DNA from: Pavlovales sp. CCMP2436
Lineage: Eukaryota > Haptophyta > Pavlovophyceae > Pavlovales
Assembly: GCA_026770615.1 (NCBI GenBank)
Contig: MU631548.1
Span: 91,281 to 119,163 of the forward strand
Length of the DNA stretch: 27,883 nt
Direction: 5' to 3'
Positions 8,297 through 16,114 of the stretch are shown one piece after another (the first letter of the stretch is position 1; each line of letters starts with the position of its first letter). Both the position numbers and the translations under genes were made by a program. The notes beneath the pieces are model-generated. The model did no database searches, was not told the DNA's origin, and saw nothing but the letters and a program-made list of their open reading frames with translations.

Positions 8297-9780
8297 TTAC
8301 ACTGATACTTTTAAAATTACATCATCAATACAAGTTGCGTTCACGCAGGTGCATTTCTCGTATGAACTCTGACCGCAATGAGGGCATACACGGGTTGATG
8401 CTAAGACAACGTCTCCGTCCTTGAATTTTTCGCATACACCGTAAATAGAAAGGTGTCTGTCTTCTGGAACTGCTTCTTCTACAAACCTGCGAGCCGCAAT
8501 AATTGCGTTCTCAGCACATCCACCAAGCACGTAAATACCACCAGCAGACCAAATAATTATACGGCGCAAATCGTTTCGCAGATCCATTAAATCAGTGTCG
8601 GTAGTTCGCCTTACTCCAGGTATGTGCACTCTTCTGAGATTCTCAATGTTCATGCTGGCACTGTTGATTGGCGGACATTGCATCGGCGTGTCTGTTAGAT
8701 CGCAATAGTCGCCCATGAAAAACAGTCTTGATCTCATGGCGGCCGCAAGTGCTTCAATTTTTACACGGCCTATCTGGGTAAGCATTGTTGACTCATCGAC
8801 TATAATGTTGGCGGGTGGGTATCTTGCCAGATTTTGAGATGTTTCCTCTGTGATCAACCGTGTTTCTCCAAGCAGTCGAGCATGGCACATTGTATGCTTA
8901 AACCTTTTCTGTACCGCGTCTTTTCTGAACAGGTGAGTTGGCGAAACAAAAACGCAATCCGGCATGCTCATCTAAGTAACTTCCATGGCCAGGAGAGTTG
9001 TCTTCCCAGAACCAGCCGCGCCAGTCATGATGGTGGGCTTTCCAGACACGGCCTCAAGTGGTCCAAGGAGTTTGTAACTGCGAAGTTTGAACAGAGTCTT
9101 TAATTCGTCTGTTGTTTCAAAAGTCAGCGTTTGAGGGTTTGTGCTTAATGCATCCACCTTTACCCTTAAGCCACAGATGCTTGGTCCGCACGGGCTGTTT
9201 GGGATATAACCGCAATCTTTTATCAGAAAATGTGGCATTAGCAAGCTTTCATAGTCAAGCCCCTCTTCGCGAATGCAGTACACTCCGTCGGTTCTAGCTC
9301 TAATGCATTTGGAATTAAAAATGATTGAATTACCGCTTGAATACACTGGCAGGCTGTTACGTACCCGGATACATGAGCAGTTGTGTTAACTCCATTTACT
9401 GGGTGCTCTATTTCAATGCAAGAACTGCCAATCATTCTGATCTTTACCCTGGTTGTGTCAAGGTTTTCAGGATCATCACGTAAAAGTTCAGCAAAATCAT
9501 ATACCTTTTCGATTGTGCCCGTTATTTGAAAACATTCTGTGGTGCTTGCTTGCATACCTGCGCCTACAGCTTTGGCGAAATGCCTAATGCCATTTTCCTT
9601 TACATGACTGGATTCATCCCACTTTACTTCAATGGAATCGTAAGACACCATTGCCGCAATACCTGTAAAGTTGACACCGCACATCAACCAAAAACGGGCT
9701 TCTACAAAGGTTAAAACATTTGGTACAGATGGAGACGATGGTGACAGACGCGTATTTAAGCAAAAATCAAACCTCTCCAC
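8297..9780 (-). pseudogene. SF1 helicase (C-terminal half of a larger replication protein), interrupted
   Basis: The frame 9346-8297 carries SF1 helicase motifs: Walker A GAAGSGKTTLL (about 8990-9024), motif Ia VFVSPTH, Walker B IIVDEST, motif III FFMGDYCDL with CPPI soon after, and motif IV-like RRTTDTDLMDLR. An in-frame TAG at 8974-8972 lies between motifs I and Ia; otherwise the frame is continuous. Upstream, the frame 9780-9365 (an acidic domain including SYDSIEVKWDE) joins the helicase frame if a 71-nt GT-AG intron (9294-9364) is removed. The C-terminus has a short Cys cluster (CPHCG, then CTC and C) in place of recognisable motifs V and VI, so it is probably truncated at the island edge. 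The wide motif II-III region resembles helicases of eukaryotic DNA viruses and mobile elements more than cellular Pif1. It is adjacent to the polymerase-like region at 9792-10730 and perhaps the same gene. Confidence 0.65.
9294..9364 (-). other. Candidate 71-nt spliceosomal intron in the helicase gene
   Basis: On the minus strand it begins GTACGTAACAG and ends AGAGCTAG. Removing it joins codons for Ser-Gly to Thr-Asp-Gly-Val-Tyr in frame, changing from the frame of 9780-9365 to that of the helicase. Unlike the host introns to the right it has no C-rich tract. The competing explanation is a simple frameshift with 71 bases of ordinary coding sequence. Confidence 0.5.
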
Positions 9781-9791
9781 ATCTTGTACTG

Positions 9792-10730
9792 CTATCTTAG
9801 TAGTGTGTATATGTGCATAATCACTTCTCTTACTTTTTCAACAGTGATATACGAAACGTTAATGTTACTGTTTATAAGCAACACGTGTTGCTTTATTTTT
9901 TCGATGCTGACACTATCAAAATCAACGCTCTCTTTGTATATAATTAAAATTCCCTCTATCCCCTTCTGTTCGAGCATGCCAATCATTTCTCCATGAGACG
10001 ATAGCAAAAATGATTCCTGAATTTTGCCAATGCATTTCCCTGGTGTTCCAAGAAGATCATTCATGCACGGATCAAAAGCCAACGTGTATGCCTTTGACTG
10101 GTCGATATTTAAGATTCGATCATCAACAAATCTGTTTTGGTGCCTGTCCACTTTCTGGTCCTTCAAGTATTTCGTAAATTCAAAGTATAATGGAATCTTG
10201 CATCTTGCGGTTAATAGAACAGAATTGATAGCAGCGCTAAACACCGCCATGCCTACATTATCTGAATTCATCGTAGCGTTCGTTATCTGAGGCCTCCACA
10301 CATCTCTGCTCCAAATGCTATACAGCGTTTCTAACACGTAATGTGTACCGTCCATGCAAATTATTTTTTGGGGGCAGTCGTAGGAACCAGATTGATAAAT
10401 AATAAGCTGCTCGGTGTATTTTAGTTCTTCGTATTTGGCTGTCATTTCTTCGACGCTAAGTTTTATCGACTCTGAGGATGAAATGCACCAGGTACCATTT
10501 TTTACTGCGCCAGTAAGTGACTCTACGTGTGTTGAGAAGCAAAGCAGCATAACCACAGGTGTTTTTGGAAGACCGTGAACTCGCACAGGCGAAGGGTTGT
10601 CCATGTGTATATACGAGCTATTACCTCTACGCAAAGGTGAAATTATATTGAGCGAATTTGCACCAGACGCAGTCACGATATCCTTCATTGTTTCGAGGTC
10701 TTTATGCTTAATTCCACCAGCTGCAAAAAC
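9792..10730 (-). CDS. Replication-type protein with weak family B polymerase-like signature
   Basis: The annotated ORF begins with ATG at 10688, but the frame is open up to a TAA near 10753 and reads naturally there (ETVFAAGGIKHKD), so the true start or an upstream splice junction may lie near 10745. Residues include a Cys-poor N-terminal domain, then VDDRILNIDQSKAYTLAF, which resembles the motif A form D-x-x-K-A-Y-T seen in divergent viral family B polymerases. The next frame (9780 onward) has VSYDSIEVKW, reminiscent of motif C. No clear motif B lysine was found, so the assignment is weak. The frame ends at 9792 while the next ORF is in another frame. A 38-nt GT-AG excision (starting GTAAGAGAAG near 9841) or a frameshift would join them. 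Confidence 0.45.
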   Translation of the reverse strand, partial: VFAAGGIKHKDLETMKDIVTASGANSLNIISPLRRGNSSYIHMDNPSPVRVHGLPKTPVVMLLCFSTHVESLTGAVKNGTWCISSSESIKLSVEEMTAKYEELKYTEQLIIYQSGSYDCPQKIICMDGTHYVLETLYSIWSRDVWRPQITNATMNSDNVGMAVFSAAINSVLLTARCKIPLYFEFTKYLKDQKVDRHQNRFVDDRILNIDQSKAYTLAFDPCMNDLLGTPGKCIGKIQESFLLSSHGEMIGMLEQKGIEGILIIYKESVDFDSVSIEKIKQHVLLINSNINVSYITVEKVREVIMHIYTLLR

Positions 10731-10754
10731 AGTTTCATTTATTTCCTGAAGGCG

Positions 10755-11690
10755 TTAAATTATAGTCTCTGCATTTTTGAGTTCTCTGCTGTGCTTTTTG
10801 CGTGTCTCGTTATGCTCTGCTATCAATTCTTTATCCTTTATTTCACCCTTTTTTGGGCGCCCCCTCGATGCAGCTGGCGTTATATCCAATATACCCTGAG
10901 CGTTTTTTGTGATTTCTTGTAGTCTTTCGATGAATGGATTTATGATACAATTTACCGTGGGGGCGTCTGCAATTAAAAAATCACCAGAGCCACCACCGCC
11001 GTAGCCGCCGCCAGATACGTCTGTGACTTCGTTAAACGAAAACGAGCTGTCAAAATGACTAAGCATTGTTTTGGAACTGTCTACATTACCCCTGTTCTTG
11101 AACCCATAGTTTATTTGTGTGAGCCTGAAATTCATTGCATCCTCAAGGTCTTTTGGCGAATTAAGAGTTACTCGACTTTTTCTGGTGAATACGGTTTTAA
11201 CTGTGCCATCGTTACGTGTTTGCAATCCATTAACAAGAACGTCGTAAGTGATTCCGCTTGTAAGCGACGGTATTTGCGTTTTTTGATTAGAGGGTACATT
11301 CCATGATGTGTGTGTTGCAATGTACCGGAAACAGCCTTGGTGGTACAGGTGTATACCTCTTTCTTTGAAATCTGCAGAAGAAGTGCTTCCGAAAAACACA
11401 CTCGGGATCCTGCGTTGACCTGAGCCAGAGCCAGAGCCAGAGCGACCTGAAAGACCAAGGAGAGATACGAACACTAAACCAAGGCGAGCTAAACGAGTGT
11501 TATCTCTTTTGTCACTGCGAAGCATTCGGGAAAAGGCAACTTCGAATCCTTTTTCGCTGTTTGGAAGACGCCTAATTACTGGCGGGTTTCCGGGTTCAAA
11601 ATACGTGTTTCTGGCGATAATTACGGAAAATCCTCTGCGATTCCAAACACCTCGAGGAATATTTCGTTCAGAGATCCAATCCGAACATTA
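10755..11690 (-). CDS. Unrecognised island protein with Gly/Ser linker and AT-hook-like tail
   Basis: ATG at 11525 gives 256 codons, but the same frame is open to a TAA near 11692 and reads as protein upstream (SERNIPRGVWNRR, then VIIARNTYFEPGN), so the coding part probably starts further upstream through a frameshift or splice from the ORF at 12004-11621. Visible features are a short Ser-Gly dipeptide run, a Gly-rich loop (SGGGYGGGGSG), and a basic tail SRGRPKKGEIKD resembling an AT-hook followed by a charged helix. No catalytic motif was recognised. It ends 25 bp before the open frame of the next gene, consistent with a compact minus-strand cluster. Confidence 0.5.
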
Positions 11691-12004
11691 ATGTTTTTCA
11701 TTTTGGTTACGCTCAGGTTGTACCGGTTGCTGCGAATCCGCATTGCACTTGGCTGGTAATTCACCATGGTCGTAACAGGGCGGGCCACAGTTGGAGCCAG
11801 AGCAACAGTTGGAGCACGAGCAACAGTTAAAGCCACGTGCTGGACTTGGCGAGGGACCTGGCGAGGGACTTGGGTTAGGACTTGTGGGATGGCGCGAAAA
11901 TACGGGGCACCAGTGACGTTAATTCTTGGCCGGCGTTCTCCCATACGGGCACGGGCGTTGGCAATGAGGCGATCGGCTTGAGCGTTTGAGATTGGGCTAC
12001 CCAT
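11621..12004 (-). CDS. Small basic protein of unknown function
   Basis: A 127-codon ORF with ATG at 12004. An Arg/Ala-rich N-terminal helix is followed by a low-complexity Val/Thr/Pro/Ala segment made of short repeats (QVPRQVPRQV, then APTVALAPTVA), visible in the DNA as imperfect 15-18 bp repeats at 11775-11875. The C-terminal 40 residues read naturally (SNRYNLSVTKMKNINVRIG), after which the frame overlaps the upstream extension of the next gene in a different frame. It may therefore be the N-terminus of that protein, separated by an indel near 11690. Confidence 0.45.
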   Translation of the reverse strand: MGSPISNAQADRLIANARARMGERRPRINVTGAPYFRAIPQVLTQVPRQVPRQVQHVALTVARAPTVALAPTVARPVTTMVNYQPSAMRIRSNRYNLSVTKMKNINVRIGSLNEIFLEVFGIAEDFP

Positions 12005-12171
12005 ACGGATAATCTTGAATGACCATAGCTGAGATATTTATTTGGCTCAAAGAACGCACCACCAGTTTTTAAGATCGAGGATTTTTTGATCAAATCGAGG
12101 ATTTTAGAGGTTGGGGGCAATTAAGGGATTCTTGGGATTATTTGGATCCTGGGATTCGATGAGTTTGGGAT

Positions 12172-12546
12172 TTACCGGATCGAGGCATTATCGAGCATTG
12201 TAAACGCAGTGCATATTTCAATTTTGTCGTCATGCGCGATGCGATAGCGAGCTGCGCGGATGCGGTTTTGCTCTCTATAACACAGGCAACATAATGTGGA
12301 GACCGAGACATTTCCTCCGCGTCTATTCCGGTGGTTCATCTGCATCACTGTTTTGTCTTCGTTGCAGCATTTACACGAGACTTTTTTTACTTTGCCGTCG
12401 TCGTCGTAGTCGACATCTAAGCTTTCGCATCCAAGGCGGGGTCTGATTTTCATTTCATGGCGACGAAGAACCATTGCTGTTATTGCGTCAGAAAATAATC
12501 CAGTCCAAAAAGCGCGACCGAGCAAACCAAGTCCAACCAAGTACAT
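12172..12546 (-). CDS. Small zinc-finger protein with hydrophobic N-terminus
   Basis: The frame is open from 12570 (GTG); I prefer ATG at 12546, giving 124 codons. Residues 1-27 are hydrophobic (MYLVGLGLLGRAFW onward) and could be a membrane segment. A basic segment and an acidic patch (DVDYDDDGK) precede a Cys-pair domain: C-K-C-C then, about 28 residues on, C-C-L-C, with an intervening HRNRRGGN and a basic tail REQNRIRAARYR. Such two-knuckle modules occur in viral and phage proteins near HNH or GIY-YIG nucleases, but the function here is unknown. It starts about 30 bp after the stop of the GIY-YIG gene, so the two may be co-transcribed. Confidence 0.55.
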   Translation of the reverse strand: MYLVGLGLLGRAFWTGLFSDAITAMVLRRHEMKIRPRLGCESLDVDYDDDGKVKKVSCKCCNEDKTVMQMNHRNRRGGNVSVSTLCCLCYREQNRIRAARYRIAHDDKIEICTAFTMLDNASIR

Positions 12547-12576
12547 CCAGGTCCGGTCAGTGCTCAACACAAAGCA

Positions 12577-13266
12577 TTATAGATTGCGTCCTAGGTAAGT
12601 GAGCTGATATAACGGTTCTGGGCTTAATGCATCTCTAAACCGCCTGGTTGTACGATTGTTATCTGCCCCTGCTACCGTGGCTCCCCCTCCACTTCCGATG
12701 ATTACCTGAACTTTGCCAGCCTGGCGCACGTTTCGGCCCCACAGACTCCTGGTAAGTACGTTTGGAATGAGAGGTAGCACAAGTGCCTGGTCAAGTGATA
12801 TGTGCGAGCGACCTTGCATAAGTATTTTTCCTGTCCCACGTTCGAATGAATACCATAGACCATCGACGGTAGTACGTAGGGTAGCCAACAGCTTGGCGAT
12901 TGCCATGTAGACGTCACCTGATGCCCCGAGCCAACGTCGCCACTCCTTGTCGTGAAGAGGGGTCTCCCAACCGTTTTGCTTGCTAGCAAGTTTGAGCACA
13001 CTGGTTTCGCGTGCACGGACGAGTGAAGGCGCCACGACCATGTAACCAATAAGATCAAAGGACCTAACGGGGTCAGCGAAGGGCATGTAGTGACTATAAC
13101 CGTTCATAGCTCGCGAATAGATATTTGTAGTTAAGCCTAGTTTCATAAATGGAACATTGCTCCAACCAGGCCATATAATATATATCCCGCTGACTCTTTT
13201 TTCGCTCACGTTTGCGTTGGCGAGAGCCCTTCCAACTTGCGTGTTACGTTCAACTGTATCTGACAT
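12577..13266 (-). CDS. GIY-YIG-like (T5orf172-type) nuclease domain protein
   Basis: An intact 229-codon ORF with ATG at 13266. Residues 27-31 read GIYII and residues 41-57 read MKLGLTTNIYSRAMNGY, the spacing expected for a T5orf172-type GIY-YIG core (G-I-Y strand, then K-x-G-x-T and a helix with Arg). RARETSV near 84-90 may supply the catalytic Glu. The second half (residues 110-229) is unrecognised and contains a Gly-rich GSGGGATVAG loop. Such proteins occur in large DNA viruses, phages and mobile elements, either as homing-type nucleases or virus-encoded accessory nucleases. It is the first gene of the minus-strand cluster, with about 55 bp separating it from the repeat array. It is the best-preserved island gene. 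Confidence 0.65.
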   Translation of the reverse strand: MSDTVERNTQVGRALANANVSEKRVSGIYIIWPGWSNVPFMKLGLTTNIYSRAMNGYSHYMPFADPVRSFDLIGYMVVAPSLVRARETSVLKLASKQNGWETPLHDKEWRRWLGASGDVYMAIAKLLATLRTTVDGLWYSFERGTGKILMQGRSHISLDQALVLPLIPNVLTRSLWGRNVRQAGKVQVIIGSGGGATVAGADNNRTTRRFRDALSPEPLYQLTYLGRNL

Positions 13267-13321
13267 TAGTCTCTCCTGGTGCTAATAGTCACGACTGGTT
13301 TTTATTTGGAGTTAACGTAAT

Positions 13322-14060
13322 CCTTTAACTGCGATCAGGGGCCGCCAAAATCCGCAAAACTTTTGCGAAAAACTTGCAGCAGGACACCAATTAAAGTTCC
13401 AAACACGATCCGCGCCCTGGATCATTTAACTGCGATCAGGGGCCGCCAAAATCCGCAAAACTTTTGCGAAAAACTTGCAGCAGGACACCAATTAAAGTTC
13501 CAAACACGATCCGGCGGCCTGGATCCTTTAACTGCCTCCTCTGCGAAAACTTATGCGAACTTCGACGGCCGGGCGGCAGGGCGGCCTAGCGGCCTGTGGG
13601 GGGGGGCGGGCTTGGCGAGTGGTCGGGCGGCTTGGGGGGGCGGAGGCGAACTTCTGCGAAACTTTTGCGAAACTTTTGCGAAAACTTGCAGCAGGACACC
13701 AATTAAAGTTCCAAACACGTTCCACCGAGATCCACCACGATCCGGCGCCCTGGATCCTTTAACTGCGATCAGGGGCCGCCAAGATCTGCGAAACTTTTGC
13801 TTTTTCTGCAGCAGGACACCAATTAAATTTCCACCACGATCCCGCGGTCTGGATCCTTGAACTGCGATCAGGGGCTGCCAAGATCTGCGAAACTTTTGCT
13901 CTTTCTGCTGCAGGACACCAATTAAATCTCCAAACACAATCCCGTGCCCTTGATCCTTTATCTACCTTCTCTGCAAAAACTAACGCGAACTCATGCGAAA
14001 CTTTTGCGAAAAACTTGCAACAGGACACCAATTAAAGTTTCAAACGCGATCCACGACGAT
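13322..14060. repeat. Tandem array of about 100-bp units
   Basis: Six imperfect copies of a unit with ordered blocks: TTTAACTGCGATCAGGGGC, a short AACTTTTGCGAAA block, GCAGCAGGACACCAATTAAA, and a CCAAACACGATCC block. The first two are nearly identical, the third carries a GC-rich insertion (about 13560-13650), and the later ones are shorter variants. The array adjoins the 5' side of the GIY-YIG gene at the right edge of the island. Long ORFs in both strands are by-products of the repeats. Confidence 0.9.
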
Positions 14061-14250
14061 CAATCCACCACGATCTGCCACCACGATCAATCCACCACGA
14101 TCTGCCGCCCCCCCTCCCCAAATCCACAACGCCCTCTGCGATCCACCGAGTTCCACCGAGTTCCACCAAGGTCCACCACGATCCACCGAGATCCACCAAG
14201 GTCTACCAAGGTTCACCACGATCCACCGAGATCCACCGCGATACTACCAT
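14041..14250. repeat. Short-unit array (about 10-11 bp)
   Basis: Dense repetition of ATCCACCGAG, ATCCACCACG and TCCACCAAGG variants directly following the 100-bp array, which itself ends in CACGATCC blocks, so the short array may have grown from one end of the larger unit. Plus-strand frames encode Pro-Arg-Ser-Thr repeats that are probably not expressed. Confidence 0.85.
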
Positions 14251-14410
14251 GCACACGCGCGCAACAAATAGCACCAACTATGAAACACACGCGAAAAACA
14301 CAAAAGCAGCGCAAATGATAAACACATGGGCACCTTCGTCGAGGCAAACGGGAACCACACGAGCCGCGTAGGCCCAGGGGGCGAAAAGAATTGGTGTCCG
14401 CCCCGAGGAG

Positions 14411-14551
14411 TAGTGCGAGTCCATTGGTAATCCCACCGGTGACGTATCGCTGGAAAGCGATGGGGTTTTGAATCAAATATATATATATAGCGGCTCAGCA
14501 TGGTTCAACAGGTGTTGTTCACTCATTGACTTGGTCGACGTCAGACGTTAG
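14411..14551 (-). repeat. Dispersed repeat J, copy 1, with extra cassette
   Basis: The reverse complement of 24335-24440, except that about 36 bp including TGGAAAGCGATGGGGTTTTG and a TA run replaces a short spacer between GACGTATCGC and GCGGCTCAGCATGG. Confidence 0.75.
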
Positions 14552-14684
14552 TCCTGGCAGCAGGGATGGTGGTGGTAGAGGTGAAGTTGGTGGTGAACTC
14601 GTAGCAATTGCCACAGGTCCTCCCCCCCCGAGCCAAAGAAAATTACTTTTCGGGAGCTCATTAAGTAGTTTTCGTTGGTATTAC

Positions 14685-14806
14685 ATCAGCAGCGTATGAA
14701 GCCGCGCCAGGACAGCCGCTCACACGAGAGCACTACAAGCGCGCAGCCGACCGCGTGCGCGCGCAAGTCGCGACGAGGTGCGCGGCCGGGCGTAACTGTT
14801 AGTTAT
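14685..14806 (+). other. Possible terminal exon of a host gene
   Basis: After a plausible 3' splice site (TTACATCAG at about 14692), a frame reads a charged helical protein (LTREHYKRAADRVRAQV) to a TAG at about 14804. Composition looks coding, but no partner exon was found and no family recognised. Confidence 0.25.
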
Positions 14807-15128
14807 TGTTCACGTCCGCTTTTTAAACATTTTAATTGATATGAAGGGCGCCGAAGGCTTTAAGAAGCCGAGCCTGCTGATCCGTCGACCCAACGAATCA
14901 GCTAAGAAGCTCAGCCTCAAGCTCAAAATTCGCCCTTCTTATTGCCCGCGACACCCTGTACTATCTGGCCGGCAATACCGATTATTATCTTGTTTCTATA
15001 TTACTTGTGGTGCGCCCCCGCCCTTCGTGCCCTTTATGCCCCTCATGCCCTTCGTGACCTTCGTGCGAGCCACGGCCCCCGCTCAGAACTCCCCTCCTCC
15101 TCATCCTCCCCCCCCCCCCCCTGTGCAG

Positions 15129-15274
15129 TTCCGCTGTCCGTGGTGCTGCCGTCGCTGCTTAACTACACGAGCGGCCTCCAGTTCGACAACACGCCAGGCG
15201 ACGTGCGGCACATCGACGCCCCTTCCACCCGCCCGCTGGATGCGCTCGCCCCCGCCTTCAAGCCCGCCATGAGG
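15129..15274 (+). other. Orphan candidate host exon
   Basis: A long C-run ends in CTGTGCAG at 15128, matching the C-rich acceptors elsewhere in the window. The following frame reads coding-like sequence (LNYTSGLQFDNTPGDVRHID) and stops at a GTATTG donor at 15275. Upstream and downstream exons were not found. It overlaps the inflated 5' end of the ORF that contains the HNH gene, in the same frame by chance. Confidence 0.35.
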
Positions 15275-15277
15275 GTA

Positions 15278-15307
15278 TTGGTGAAGGTTGTTTTTAACCT
15301 TCACCAA
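15278..15307. repeat. 12-bp perfect stem-loop
   Basis: Arms 15278-15289 and 15296-15307 with a 6-nt loop, followed by two further ACCTTCACC units (to 15326). Confidence 0.8.
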
Positions 15308-15448
15308 CCTTCACCCAACCTTCACCATCCTCCAATCCATCCGGCGGAGTCGATCGAGAGAAGGTGTGACGATATCGAGACAGCCATTCGGAGCCAGTCT
15401 TTTTTCTTCTTGTGCACCTACCCGTGTGACTACGAGCGAGAGGGGGCC

Positions 15449-15931
15449 ATGCACACATGCCACACGTGCGGTGTCGAGACTGAACGGGCGATGCTCAACA
15501 AGTACTGCAAATTCTGTTACGAGAAGTTGAAGAGAGCGGTGGACCACGGCTGTGGCATGCCAGAGCTCCACGGGCACGATAAGATCCGCCGCTGCCCAGT
15601 GTGTACGTCGCACGCGAACCTCTCGTCGAATTGCAGCGAGCTACCGAAAAGGAAGCGCTTTGTCGAGCTTTACTTGAAGAACCCGACGTGTGCCGTCACG
15701 GGGTACGCCTTCCGCCCAGTGACGGACCCTGTGCTGCTGTTGCCTACCCCGGCGAAGCGCAACCAAGGGTTGGAGCACACGGAGGACAATCTCGTGTTCG
15801 TCACGCGCTTCGTCGGCAACGCAATGCGCAACGGCCATGCGACGCTTGCCCAGACCCAGGAGGCGATGGGCGTGCTCGCAGTACCGTCCGCAACCGTCTC
15901 TTATCATGTCGAGCGTGGGCCAAAACCCTAA
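15449..15931 (+). CDS. Zinc-binding HNH-like endonuclease of viral type
   Basis: I choose ATG at 15449 (160 residues), since everything upstream in the frame is low complexity or a separate exon-like piece. The N-terminus has paired Cys motifs: CHTC, CKFC about 17 residues on, then RRCPVC and a further Cys. The C-terminus resembles an HNH nuclease of phage/giant-virus type: NPTCAVTGYAF (C-x-x-T-G), then EHTEDNLVFV, where N of E-D-N-L corresponds to the usual second metal site region, followed by a helical tail with GNAMRNG. The expected central D-H or R-I-D motif is weak, so activity is uncertain. It is GC-rich, intact, and precedes the D5-type relic by about 180 bp in the same orientation, consistent with a shared viral origin. 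Confidence 0.55.
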   Translation: MHTCHTCGVETERAMLNKYCKFCYEKLKRAVDHGCGMPELHGHDKIRRCPVCTSHANLSSNCSELPKRKRFVELYLKNPTCAVTGYAFRPVTDPVLLLPTPAKRNQGLEHTEDNLVFVTRFVGNAMRNGHATLAQTQEAMGVLAVPSATVSYHVERGPKP

Positions 15932-16114
15932 CAAACGTCTTTAAGCACGACCGGCGCGATCCAAAATGTCTCTCAGTATTACCGCGGCGCATGCCGATTG
16001 AAATCGCATGCCAGGCGTTCCAAATGCCGATTGAAATCGTCTCTTAGCATGTCGGGCGCTCAAAATGCACGGTGATTTTTGTTTGAACCACATGTATGGG
16101 ACCGATTAGCGGCC

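Larger units (their letters stand above)
8281..13310 (-). mobile_element. AT-richer island of minus-strand genes, probable viral or transposon insert
   Basis: About 5 kb with visibly lower GC than both flanks. All plausible genes lie on the minus strand, in the order GIY-YIG-like nuclease, zinc-finger protein, unknown, unknown, polymerase-like region, SF1 helicase. The left edge cuts both a plus-strand GC-rich gene and the helicase C-terminus; the right edge meets a tandem-repeat array. Nuclease plus helicase plus replication-type genes suits a small DNA virus or a self-replicating transposon. I found no terminal inverted repeat, capsid gene, packaging ATPase or integrase, so the class is open. 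Confidence 0.5.

Noticed and set aside
13322..14060. CRISPR array
   Set aside because: Units of about 100 bp diverge along their whole length, there are no unique spacers between short identical repeats, and the context is eukaryotic.
14942..15448. N-terminal extension of the HNH-like protein
   Set aside because: It consists of repeat F sequence, a C-run, an exon-like piece with its own splice sites and a hairpin. ATG at 15449 starts the zinc-binding domain.
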